Shown here: piece by piece, positions 50,217 to 58,002 of the stretch
How positions within the stretch are numbered: position 1 is the first letter of the stretch
Layout of the letters: every line of letters begins with the position of its first letter
Notes under the pieces: generated by a model
Databases searched by the model: none
What the model saw: only the letters and a program-made list of their open reading frames with translations
Told to the model about the DNA's origin: nothing
Origin: UBA2040 sp041674745
Lineage (GTDB): Bacteria > Bacteroidota > Bacteroidia > Flavobacteriales_D > Crocinitomicaceae
Direction: 5' to 3'
Assembly (NCBI GenBank): GCA_041674745.1
Contig: JBAYVD010000001.1
Coordinates: 496,001-560,000 of the forward strand
Length of the DNA: 64,000 bases
Position numbers and translations under genes: made by a program

Positions 50217-51521
50217 ATGAGTAAAACACAACTTGGAATAACGAAGAGCACGACATTTATGGTGTCGAAGCAACGAATGAGTTTGTCAGGATTATTGCTT
50301 GTGATGGTGCTTTTTAGTTGTTCCATAATTGCCAAACCAAAAAACCGAGCTGGTTCGACAAAGGAAACAATCAGCAACAACGAAAATTCTGGAAATGGAA
50401 AATTAGAAGAAGTCAAATCCTTTGAGCCAAAGAAATTAAAATTGGGTATTGAGCGAACGGAGTTGTATTTATCCTTGCTGAAAGGAAAACGGGTGGGTGT
50501 TGTTTCTAATCAAACGGGAATGATAGGCAATACACACTTGGTCGATACACTTTTGAGTGCTGGAATAAACGTTACAAAAGTATTTGCACCAGAACATGGC
50601 TTTCGAGGCAAAGCAGGAGCTGGTGAACACGTATCGTCCTCATTCGATGAAAAAACGGGTTTGCCCATTGTATCACTTTACGGAAAAACGAAAAAACCGT
50701 CGGTTGAAATGATGAGTGAATTGGATGTGCTCATTTTTGACATCCAAGATGTAGGCGTGCGATTTTATACCTTTATTTCTTCCTTGCATTATGTGATGGA
50801 AGCTTGTGCCGAGGCAAATATTCCCTTGATTGTCTTGGATCGCCCGAATCCGAATGGAAATTACGTGGATGGTCCGGTGTTGGACACGGCCTTTCGTTCA
50901 TTTGTAGGAATGCACCCTGTGCCCATCGTATATGGAATGACCATCGGTGAATACGGTCAAATGATCAATGGTGAAAATTGGTTGTCTGATAGTGTGCATT
51001 GTGATTTAACAATAATTCCTTTGGCTCATTATTCGCGTGAGACCGAGTACATTTTACCCGTTCCTCCTTCACCTAATTTACGCAACAACAATTCCATTTA
51101 TCTTTATCCTAGTTTGTGTTTTTTTGAAGGAACAAGTGTGAGTGTTGGACGAGGAACGGATTCACCTTTTGAGATTTATGGACATCCACTTTTTCCAGAA
51201 AGCGATTACACCTTTGTTCCCCAAAGTCAAGAAGGAGCCACTTCACCGCTCTGGGAAAATCAAGTTTGCAATGGGTATGATTTAAGAAAGTCCTTAAGAA
51301 AACGGCCGAAAAAATTTCAATTACATTATTTCATGGAAGCCTACGAATTATTGAATGGGGAAACGTTTGTAACGAACGCTCCGTTTTTGAATCGATTGAT
51401 TGGCAATGATCAACTGATGAAACAGATTGAAGAGGGAATGTCGGAAACCAAAATTCGAGCTACTTGGCAACAGGAATTGGTCGAATTTAAAATTATTCGT
51501 GCACGTTATTTGCTGTATTAA
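50217..51521 (+). CDS. NamZ-family (DUF1343) exo-beta-N-acetylmuramidase, lipoprotein
   Basis: 434 residues. DUF1343 members of the NamZ type remove N-acetylmuramic acid from the ends of cell-wall fragments. Signature stretches: VGVVSNQTGMIGNTHLVDTL, KVFAPEHGFRGKAGAGEHVS, LIFDIQDVGVRFYTFISSLH, VLDRPNPNG and the substrate-site FVGMHPVPIVYGMTIGEYGQ. A lipobox (VMVLFSC) lies after an unusually long 20-residue basic lead from the ATG at 50217; an ATG at 50277 would start the lipoprotein signal at normal length. Likely periplasmic, in peptidoglycan recycling. Confidence 0.88.
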   Translation: MSKTQLGITKSTTFMVSKQRMSLSGLLLVMVLFSCSIIAKPKNRAGSTKETISNNENSGNGKLEEVKSFEPKKLKLGIERTELYLSLLKGKRVGVVSNQTGMIGNTHLVDTLLSAGINVTKVFAPEHGFRGKAGAGEHVSSSFDEKTGLPIVSLYGKTKKPSVEMMSELDVLIFDIQDVGVRFYTFISSLHYVMEACAEANIPLIVLDRPNPNGNYVDGPVLDTAFRSFVGMHPVPIVYGMTIGEYGQMINGENWLSDSVHCDLTIIPLAHYSRETEYILPVPPSPNLRNNNSIYLYPSLCFFEGTSVSVGRGTDSPFEIYGHPLFPESDYTFVPQSQEGATSPLWENQVCNGYDLRKSLRKRPKKFQLHYFMEAYELLNGETFVTNAPFLNRLIGNDQLMKQIEEGMSETKIRATWQQELVEFKIIRARYLLY

Positions 51522-51720
51522 TTGTTTTTTTAATAAGATTCAAGGCTTTTAAGCCATGATCGTCCAAGGTATAGAGGGGATTAGTCCTTGAAATAAAACG
51601 CGAATCAATTTATTACGGATTTATTTATTGCGAAAAACACAACACAAAGAAGTTGTTCTCCATTTTTGACAGTTTGGTTGTGAAATTCGCAACTAGTCAT
51701 TAGTCTGTTGTTTGATTCGA

Positions 51721-51752
51721 TTGAAAGATGGCTTACTGGGCTGCTACATTTG
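51721..51752 (+). promoter_or_regulatory. Promoter of the epimerase-SDR operon (TTG-N21-TACATTTG)
   Basis: TTG (51721-51723), 21 nt, TACATTTG (51745-51752), then 12 nt to the ATG at 51765. Close to the canonical spacing. Confidence 0.65.
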
Positions 51753-51764
51753 ATTTAAAATCAA

Positions 51765-52763
51765 ATGAGTATGAAAGTTTTAGTCACCGGCCCCGATGGC
51801 CTTTTGGGAAGTAACTTGGTTAGAGAATTACTTTCCCGTGCGTATGAAGTAACTGGATTTTGCGAAGCAGGAAAAGCCTCGCCGACAATAGAAGGTCTGC
51901 GAATGAAAAAAATATACGGTAATTTATTGAATGAAGCGGATCTCTTGGATGCCGCCTTTGGTATGGACGTCGTTATTCATTGTGCCGCAAATACCAGTAT
52001 GTTTCCTGCTCGACAAACCGTAGTGAATCGAGTGAATATTGAGGGGACGGCCAATGTGGTGAAGGCGTGTCAAAAGAACAAGGTTAAGCGAATGATTTAC
52101 GTGGGAACCGCCAATTCATTTGCATCCGGTAATTTACAAAAGTTGGGAAGCGAATGCAACCATTACGAGGCTGGCCGGTATGGGTTGGATTACATGGATT
52201 CCAAATACCAAGCACAACAAAATGTGTTGAAGAAAGTACAGGATGAAGATTTCGATGCTGTTATTGTCAATCCAACTTTTATGATCGGGCCATACGATTC
52301 GAGACCCACTTCAGGAGCCATGATTTTGGGTGTTTATGGCAAGAAAATTCCCGGTTACACCGTTGGTGGAAAAAATTTCGTAGCCGCAAAGGATGCAGCA
52401 GTCGCCATTGTTAATGCCATCACCAAAGGAAAAAAAGGAGAATGTTATATTCTCGGAAATGAGAATTTGACGTTCAAAGAAGCTTTCGATAAAATTGCGA
52501 AAATAACAGGGGTTTCACCACTCAAACTGAAAATTCCAAAAACAGTGTGTACTCTTTATGGTCAATTCAATTCTCGGGTCGCTACAATTTTAAAAATTCA
52601 GCCGAAAGTGACGAAAGAGTTGGCAATTCTCTCCAACGAAATGCATTATTATTCAGCTGAAAAGGCGAGAAAAGAATTGGAAATGCCCCAAACACCAATC
52701 GATACGGCCATCAAAGAATGCTACGATTGGTTTATTGAAAATAAGTACATAAAAACGGCTTAA
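51765..52763 (+). CDS. NAD-dependent epimerase/dehydratase family protein (extended SDR)
   Basis: 332-residue cytoplasmic extended SDR. The nucleotide loop is VTGPDGLLGSNL (GxxGxxG), with the catalytic Tyr and Lys in YMDSKYQAQ. Relatives include dihydroflavonol-4-reductases, 3-beta-HSD-like and UDP-sugar enzymes; the substrate cannot be chosen from sequence. It starts at ATG 51765 or 51771 (MKVLVTG). The next gene, a classical SDR, begins 2 bp after its stop, so the two oxidoreductases are cotranscribed and may act on one pathway. Confidence 0.9.
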   Translation: MSMKVLVTGPDGLLGSNLVRELLSRAYEVTGFCEAGKASPTIEGLRMKKIYGNLLNEADLLDAAFGMDVVIHCAANTSMFPARQTVVNRVNIEGTANVVKACQKNKVKRMIYVGTANSFASGNLQKLGSECNHYEAGRYGLDYMDSKYQAQQNVLKKVQDEDFDAVIVNPTFMIGPYDSRPTSGAMILGVYGKKIPGYTVGGKNFVAAKDAAVAIVNAITKGKKGECYILGNENLTFKEAFDKIAKITGVSPLKLKIPKTVCTLYGQFNSRVATILKIQPKVTKELAILSNEMHYYSAEKARKELEMPQTPIDTAIKECYDWFIENKYIKTA

Positions 52764-52764
52764 T

Positions 52765-53568
52765 ATGTTTCAAGACAAAGTAATTGTAATTACAGGTTCG
52801 GCTCAAGGAATCGGAAAAAGAACAGCTGAAATGTTGGCTCAGCGCGGTGCTAAAGTTGTGATCAACGCGCGGCGCAAGGAAAAAGTAGATGAAACCGTGC
52901 TGGATTTTAGGGCCAAAGGATACCAGGTGTTTGGTGCGGCGGGTGATGTTTCTGATTTTGCTTTTTGCGAACAATTGGCGAAAGAAACCATTCAGCACTT
53001 TGGCAAAATTGATTACCTGATCAACAATGCAGGACTGGCGGCAAAAGGAAAATTAGAAGAAACCGTTCCGGCTGTTTTCGAAAAATTGATTTCCGTAAAT
53101 GTGTTGGGAAGTATTTATCCTAGTTTGGCCTTTTTGCCTCATTTGAAAGCAAGCAAAGGCGGAATTTTATTCATTTCTTCTTTGGCCGGAATTGTTGGTT
53201 TACCAAGTTATTTGGCCTATTCCTGCACGAAAAGATCCATCATTAGCATTGCAGAAAGTTTAAAAAATGAGTTGATCGATGATCAAGTTTTTGTCGGTGT
53301 GAATTATCCTGGGTTTACTGAAAACGACAGTGCTAAGCAGAATATTTCCCCTTCTGGTGAAGTCGTCACCATGAAAAAACGAACAGATGTAAAAGTGGAA
53401 TCTTTGGATAAAACGGTTGCTAAGATTGTTCAACAATTGGAAAAAAGAAAATTCAGCGCTTATTCTTCTTTTCAGGGCAGAATGGTGCACATTATCTATC
53501 GACTTTCTCCGGCCCTTGCCTTAACCGTTGTGAAAAAAAATAGGCGAAAAATAATGGCAATGGATTGA
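52765..53568 (+). CDS. Short-chain dehydrogenase/reductase (SDR)
   Basis: 267-residue classical SDR. The cofactor loop is TGSAQGIGKR, the structural motif is NNAG (LINNAGLAAKG), and the catalytic Ser-Tyr-Lys triad is in FISSLAGIVGLPSYLAYSCTK (Tyr and Lys in YSCTK). NAD(P)H-dependent, substrate unknown. The Arg near the first loop (ARRK at 38) favours NADPH. Operon partner of the epimerase; hydrophobic C-terminal segment (HIIYRLSPALALTVV) could attach it to the membrane, as in some lipid-metabolising SDRs. Confidence 0.9.
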   Translation: MFQDKVIVITGSAQGIGKRTAEMLAQRGAKVVINARRKEKVDETVLDFRAKGYQVFGAAGDVSDFAFCEQLAKETIQHFGKIDYLINNAGLAAKGKLEETVPAVFEKLISVNVLGSIYPSLAFLPHLKASKGGILFISSLAGIVGLPSYLAYSCTKRSIISIAESLKNELIDDQVFVGVNYPGFTENDSAKQNISPSGEVVTMKKRTDVKVESLDKTVAKIVQQLEKRKFSAYSSFQGRMVHIIYRLSPALALTVVKKNRRKIMAMD

Positions 53569-53635
53569 ATCATTTTGTTCGTTTCCTGGAAATCGATGCT
53601 ATCTTCGCCGAATCGTCAAAATAGTGAAGGGCAAC

Positions 53636-54355
53636 ATGCGAATAGGAAGTGATTTTGAAAAAATACAATTTGATTTTGCCAATTTCCAATTGTTGGAACC
53701 CAACGCTTTTATTGGAGATGTTTTGATTTTTATATTAGCCATGTATTTGGCGATGAAAATTAAAAACCTCGGTACAACTTCAGAATTTCACAAGAACTGG
53801 TGGCGTTTTTTCATGGTGTTTGGTTTGGGCTTTTTTGTCGGGGGTTTTGGTCATTTGGTATACAATTACACGGGTGTTCCTGGAAAATTGACTTCCTGGA
53901 TTGCTGGAATTGTGGCAGTATTTTTTATCGAACAAGCAATGCTCTCCATACATCCCAATCCACACTGGAAGAAAAGATTTGTTCTGATTTCTAAATCCAA
54001 ATTGATCATAGCTTTGATGGTTGAATTATGGATTTTTTTCGCGGCGGATTTGGTTTCTAGTCCCGCCATAGGTTTGGTCGTACCAACTGCAAATTCAGTA
54101 ATTGGAATGGGGCTATCTTTAGGGTTTTTAGGCTATCATTACAGTAAAACCATTGATCCTACTTTTCGTTTTTTATGGATAAGCGCACTAATTTTGTTGC
54201 CAAGTGCAATTTTTCAAGGACTCAAAATCAACATTCACCCTTGGTTTGATAAAAACGATTTCAGCCATGTGCTTTTGATGGTTAGCATTTACTTGTATTA
54301 TAGGAGTATAAAGGAATTTACGCTGTCAACGCTTGTCCATCCTAAAAAAGTTTAA
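53636..54355 (+). CDS. Polytopic membrane protein of unknown function
   Basis: 239 residues with about seven hydrophobic segments (GDVLIFILAMYLAMKI, FFMVFGLGFFVGGFGHLVYN, TSWIAGIVAVFFIEQAML, LIIALMVELWIFFAADLV, IGMGLSLGFLGYHYSK, LWISALILLPSAIFQGLK, LLMVSIYLYYRSI). The conserved His in FGHLVYN and IHPNPHW could bind metal or heme, as in other seven-helix proteins, but this is inference. A GTG at 53624 is also in frame; the ATG at 53636 is preferred. Not assigned. Confidence 0.7.
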   Translation: MRIGSDFEKIQFDFANFQLLEPNAFIGDVLIFILAMYLAMKIKNLGTTSEFHKNWWRFFMVFGLGFFVGGFGHLVYNYTGVPGKLTSWIAGIVAVFFIEQAMLSIHPNPHWKKRFVLISKSKLIIALMVELWIFFAADLVSSPAIGLVVPTANSVIGMGLSLGFLGYHYSKTIDPTFRFLWISALILLPSAIFQGLKINIHPWFDKNDFSHVLLMVSIYLYYRSIKEFTLSTLVHPKKV

Positions 54356-54435
54356 TTTTCGCATTTGTGTAACTAGCGTCACCAAGAAATTGTCGGTGGA
54401 ATCGTTCCTTTGCAGAAATCATTCAACCTTCAATC

Positions 54436-54912
54436 ATGAAAAAAGTACCAACCCAAGATTTACTTTTTGTAGGGGTTCAGTTTTTTTTATTGGGCATTTA
54501 TTTTTTTCCATTTTGGGATTTGACACTTTATCATACAGGAATACTTAAGTTCTTTGCTTTGCTTTTGGCCACTGGTGGAATTGGGATTGTCTTGTGTGCC
54601 TTGATCCAATTAAAAACCAATCTGACTGCTTTTCCAACACCGAAAGCCAACGGAACCCTGATTCAAGTCGGTTTGTACAAATACATGCGGCACCCAATTT
54701 ATGGTGGCATAATTCTGTCAACCATGGGCATTGGTTTATTTACAGGAAGTCTTTGGCAACTTTCCATTGGCATGATTCTTTGGATACTTTTTTACTTTAA
54801 GTCTTCGTATGAAGAACGATTGTTGTCCAATACCTATGTTGATTATTCAAATTACAAATTAACCACCAGTCGATTTTTTCCTTTTCGATTGAATAAAGAG
54901 TTCCATTTATGA
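54436..54912 (+). CDS. ICMT-like (isoprenylcysteine carboxyl methyltransferase family) membrane methyltransferase
   Basis: 158-residue membrane protein with four helices. The C-terminal signature GLYKYMRHPIYGGIILSTMG and SSYEERLLSNTY plus DYSNYKLTTSRFFPF is that of bacterial ICMT/phospholipid-methyltransferase-like proteins that use S-adenosylmethionine. The substrate in bacteria is unknown for most. The stop overlaps the next start by 4 nt (ATGA), so it is coupled to the DUF6132-like gene. Confidence 0.85.
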   Translation: MKKVPTQDLLFVGVQFFLLGIYFFPFWDLTLYHTGILKFFALLLATGGIGIVLCALIQLKTNLTAFPTPKANGTLIQVGLYKYMRHPIYGGIILSTMGIGLFTGSLWQLSIGMILWILFYFKSSYEERLLSNTYVDYSNYKLTTSRFFPFRLNKEFHL

Positions 54913-55103
54913 AATCCATGTATATGAGTAAAATAACCATTATCGGGATCATCCTTGGTGCAGTTGGAGGGTATCTTTATTATCATTTCATTGGTTGTTC
55001 TAGTGGCACTTGTGCGATAACATCAAAGCCCTTAAACAGTACTTTGTACGGCGCCATGATGGGTGGTTTGTTGTTCAGTATTTTCAAAAAAGAAAAGAAG
55101 TAG
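54909..55103 (+). CDS. DUF6132-like small membrane protein
   Basis: 64 residues with one or two hydrophobic segments (ITIIGIILGAVGGYLYYHFI, LYGAMMGGLLFSIFKK) separated by the conserved loop GCSSGTCAITSKP, typical of small DUF6132 proteins. The two cysteines suggest redox or metal chemistry at the membrane, but no function is known. Overlaps the ICMT-like gene by 4 nt. Confidence 0.8.
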   Translation: MKSMYMSKITIIGIILGAVGGYLYYHFIGCSSGTCAITSKPLNSTLYGAMMGGLLFSIFKKEKK

Positions 55104-55180
55104 ATTCGATCAAACCAATTGCCTTTTTCCCAAAGAATCCTAAATTCTTGCGTTGATTCGTAACGGTTTTCATTTTTCTC

Positions 55181-55188
55181 TATATTTG
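55181..55188 (+). promoter_or_regulatory. Bacteroidota -7 promoter box TATATTTG
   Basis: Exact TAnnTTTG match, 60 nt before the DUF4407 ATG at 55249; a TTG lies 25 nt further upstream, a wider gap than usual. Confidence 0.4.
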
Positions 55189-55248
55189 ATTGAATAGCAG
55201 ATATTTCTGCTTGAACAAAACCGAACTTACAACAGCAAAATAGGGCGT

Positions 55249-56478
55249 ATGAATATTTTTCAATGGTTAGCTGGTGCTGACCAATCCGTTTTAAATCAGG
55301 TTTCACATGCCGAAAGAAATAAAATCTCGGGATTTGGTACTTTGGTGTTAATTCCCGCAATTGTTGGTCTTTTCTCAATGACCTATGCACTGTCAACCAT
55401 AACAGATAATACACCGCTTTTCGTAACGGGCGGCATAGTTTGGTTTTTTGTGATTTTGTTCATCGATAAATTTATTGTTTCAACCTTATATAAGACGAGA
55501 TTGGAAAACAAAACCAACTTCTTGGCCGCCACCATGGTTCGGTATTTATTTGCCCTCATTGTGGGAATTGCGGTGGCACATCCCATGGTCCTTTTGTGGT
55601 TCAACGAAGGAATTACAGAAGCAATCGTTCAGGAAAAACGCAATGAATTAAGTGCAATCGACTCTACTTTTGAAGCAAAGCGATTAACGGTAAGCATAAA
55701 GCTCGATAGCTTAGTGAGTTTGAAAAATTGCAAAGCTAGTTTGTTGACATACGAGCAAAGTGGATTCAAGAAAGAATTGCCCTGTGGTGCTTCCTCAGGT
55801 ATTCCGGGGAATAGTCGGCGAACGGCTGAAATTGGTACTCAAATAAATGAATTGGGTGCTCAAATTGTCTTGGAGAAAATTTTAGTGGATTCATTGGTTT
55901 CCGACCTGAAAAAACAACGGAATGAAGACAAACTATCCACGTCCAACAACAAAAGTTTTGATTATTTGTCGCGGGTAAAAATGCTTTCTCAATTGCAAGC
56001 CGATGAGGTGAATGGAGGTCACATTTGGTGGGTAGCCTTTTTTATCATGTTGTTTTTTATTTTCGTGGACATCTTACCGATCACCATGAAAGTTGCTACA
56101 CCCTACGGCGAATACGAAGCTATTCGAGACAGTGTCATTCACAAAACACTCACATTTCGACAAACGGAAAACGAAGTGGTAACGGAACATGCCAATGGCG
56201 CTTATTCGGATAGTTTACGCGCTCAATTGCAGCATGAAAGCAAGGCCAAGGAGTTAAAAGATTTGTACGAATTGACCAACCAAACGGCCTTAAACATTGA
56301 AAATGAACGCAAGAAATTTGATAAGGTAGCAGCGAATATTTCCGTGAACATTGAAAACACCAAAGACGAAGATTTGAAAAAGGATTACAAAAATTATTTC
56401 TCATCCGTGCGCAATGTGTTCAATGAAGTCTATACGAAAACCCATGAGCGTTTGTTGAACTACTTCAAAGCCAAATGA
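55249..56478 (+). CDS. DUF4407 membrane protein
   Basis: 409 residues. Four membrane helices (LVLIPAIVGLFSMTYALSTI, PLFVTGGIVWFFVILFIDKF, MVRYLFALIVGIAVAHPMVL, and IWWVAFFIMLFFIFVDILPI after a long coiled-coil insert of about 150 residues) place it in DUF4407. The C-terminal ~120 residues are again coiled-coil. The family is common in Bacteroidota and Actinobacteria, often near membrane-stress genes; function unknown. Stands alone with its own promoter. Confidence 0.85.
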   Translation: MNIFQWLAGADQSVLNQVSHAERNKISGFGTLVLIPAIVGLFSMTYALSTITDNTPLFVTGGIVWFFVILFIDKFIVSTLYKTRLENKTNFLAATMVRYLFALIVGIAVAHPMVLLWFNEGITEAIVQEKRNELSAIDSTFEAKRLTVSIKLDSLVSLKNCKASLLTYEQSGFKKELPCGASSGIPGNSRRTAEIGTQINELGAQIVLEKILVDSLVSDLKKQRNEDKLSTSNNKSFDYLSRVKMLSQLQADEVNGGHIWWVAFFIMLFFIFVDILPITMKVATPYGEYEAIRDSVIHKTLTFRQTENEVVTEHANGAYSDSLRAQLQHESKAKELKDLYELTNQTALNIENERKKFDKVAANISVNIENTKDEDLKKDYKNYFSSVRNVFNEVYTKTHERLLNYFKAK

Positions 56479-56505
56479 TTATTTTAGTAAGAAAATTTTA
56501 TATCA

Positions 56506-56856
56506 ATGCTGACATCCGTTCACCCGAAACTTCCGATGCGCAATTTGGCCGCAACAAAGGAATACTATATTAGTTGTTTAGGATTTTCTGAATTGGGCGA
56601 TTATGGTGATTATTTGTTAGTAAAAAAAGACACGATTGAACTGCATTTTTTTCTTTTTAAAGATTTGAATCCGAAAGAAAATTACGGTCAAGTGTACATT
56701 CGAACCAATGAAATTGATCGAGTATACCAAAACTTTCTCGATTCCAAGGTGGAAATTCATCCGGGCGGGCCATTGCAACAAAAGCCATGGGGAATAAAAG
56801 AATTTTCGTTGCTTGATCCGGATAATAACCTGTTGACGTTTGGTCAGGAAATTTGA
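56506..56856 (+). CDS. VOC family (glyoxalase/bleomycin resistance) protein
   Basis: 116 residues with the vicinal-oxygen-chelate fold. The start HPKLPMRNLAATKEYYISCL is typical of bleomycin-resistance-like proteins, with DTIELHFFLFKDLNPKENYG and, at the end, GIKEFSLLDPDNNLLTFGQE carrying a metal-like Glu. Could bind a small molecule or be an isomerase; no substrate given. It follows the DUF4407 gene by 27 bp and may be cotranscribed. Confidence 0.88.
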   Translation: MLTSVHPKLPMRNLAATKEYYISCLGFSELGDYGDYLLVKKDTIELHFFLFKDLNPKENYGQVYIRTNEIDRVYQNFLDSKVEIHPGGPLQQKPWGIKEFSLLDPDNNLLTFGQEI

Positions 56857-56870
56857 TTTTTACTAAATAC

Positions 56871-56902
56871 AAAAACGTCCAAGAGTGATCTTGGACGTTT
56901 TT
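56871..56902 (+). terminator. Terminator after the VOC gene
   Basis: AAAAACGTCCAAGA pairs with TCTTGGACGTTTTT around a GTGA loop. Confidence 0.85.
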
Positions 56903-57284
56903 ATTTCATAGTTACAGTTGCAATCTTTCAACTTTTTCGCGTTTTCGATGTGTTTTACCATCGTTACGGGAGACCAATTTATGAAAAAAAATATAGGATT
57001 GTATACGGACTGTTAAAATTTAACAAAAAACGATTCGATTTTTATTCACAATTTTATTTCCAATTGATAATCTTCTGTTGATAAACCCAACGATAATGGT
57101 GTTTTAACTTCCGATTATTTAATTGTTGCAGTGTGAAGCAATTTGATTTTCAGTAGATTATGGTTGCGCTTAAAAAAAAGCAATTCACGTGCAGCTTTTC
57201 CTATTCTCGGCATATCAATTTTTAGGCATTAACCAGTTAAAATGATTTGAATTTTGATAGAATTTCGATTTTTTGATTTGTGGA

Positions 57285-57316
57285 TTTGAAAATATTCAGG
57301 TATAACAGTATCTTTA
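57285..57316 (+). promoter_or_regulatory. Promoter of the PEBP gene (TTTG-N20-TATCTTTA)
   Basis: TTTG (57285-57288), 20 nt, TATCTTTA (57309-57316), a one-mismatch -7 box. 26 nt to the ATG at 57343. Confidence 0.6.
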
Positions 57317-57342
57317 GATAGATTAATCATACAAAGTTATCC

Positions 57343-57885
57343 ATGAAAAAAACATATACACTTTTCCTTGGCTTGGTGCTTTCCATTTCGCTTCAAGCAC
57401 AAACTTTTACCTTAAGTAGTAATGACGTTGGTGGTCAATCGACTAAAAAACAAGAGTTCAACGGTTTTGGCTGTTCGGGTGATAATGTTTCTCCACAATT
57501 AACTTGGGCAAACGCGCCAGAAGGAACGAAAAGCTTTGCCATTACAATGTACGATCCAGATGCCCCAACTGGAAGCGGCTTTTGGCATTGGGTGGTTTTT
57601 GATATTCCAAGTAACATCCATGAATTGGTTTCCAACGCTGGAAATGGAAGTCTGAATATAATGCCAAAAGGTGTGGTCCAAAGTAAAACAGATTTTGGTA
57701 TGACGGGTTACGGCGGTCCTTGTCCACCAGAAGGGCACGGAAGTCATCAGTATATTATTACGATTCACGCGTTGAAAACAGACAAATTGGGTTTGGATGC
57801 AAATGCCATTCCTGCGATTGTCGGATTTTATCTGTGGCAAAACACTTTGGCGAAAGCATCCATCGTGATGTATTATGAGCGATAG
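57343..57885 (+). CDS. Exported YbhB/YbcL-type phosphatidylethanolamine-binding protein (PEBP)
   Basis: 180 residues with a signal peptide (YTLFLGLVLSISLQAQ). The PEBP core is plain: GDNVSPQLTWANAPEGTKSF, AITMYDPDAPTGSGFWHWVV, GYGGPCPPEGHGSHQYIITI, and the anion-pocket His/Asp of those motifs. Bacterial YbhB-type members bind small ligands or act as inhibitors; function is not known. Here it is likely periplasmic. Confidence 0.92.
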   Translation: MKKTYTLFLGLVLSISLQAQTFTLSSNDVGGQSTKKQEFNGFGCSGDNVSPQLTWANAPEGTKSFAITMYDPDAPTGSGFWHWVVFDIPSNIHELVSNAGNGSLNIMPKGVVQSKTDFGMTGYGGPCPPEGHGSHQYIITIHALKTDKLGLDANAIPAIVGFYLWQNTLAKASIVMYYER

Positions 57886-57960
57886 TCTCTACTCGGTTTC
57901 TTTTAGAAAGAATCTCGATTTGGAATCGACTAGTCAAAAATACATCCCTTAGAATTTATG

Positions 57961-57968
57961 TATCTTTG
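57961..57968 (+). promoter_or_regulatory. Bacteroidota -7 promoter box TATCTTTG before the ClC gene
   Basis: Exact TAnnTTTG match, 34 nt before the GTG start at 58003. Confidence 0.5.
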
Positions 57969-58002
57969 ACAACAATCCATTTTGTTATAGAATTGAACCG
58001 TC

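Larger units (their letters stand above)
56857..57342. other. Long AT-rich intergenic region
   Basis: 486 bp without a credible gene on either strand. It holds the VOC gene terminator (56871-56902) and the PEBP gene promoter (57285-57316). The middle, about 56905-57280, shows no hairpin, repeat or conserved RNA I recognise. Confidence 0.6.
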
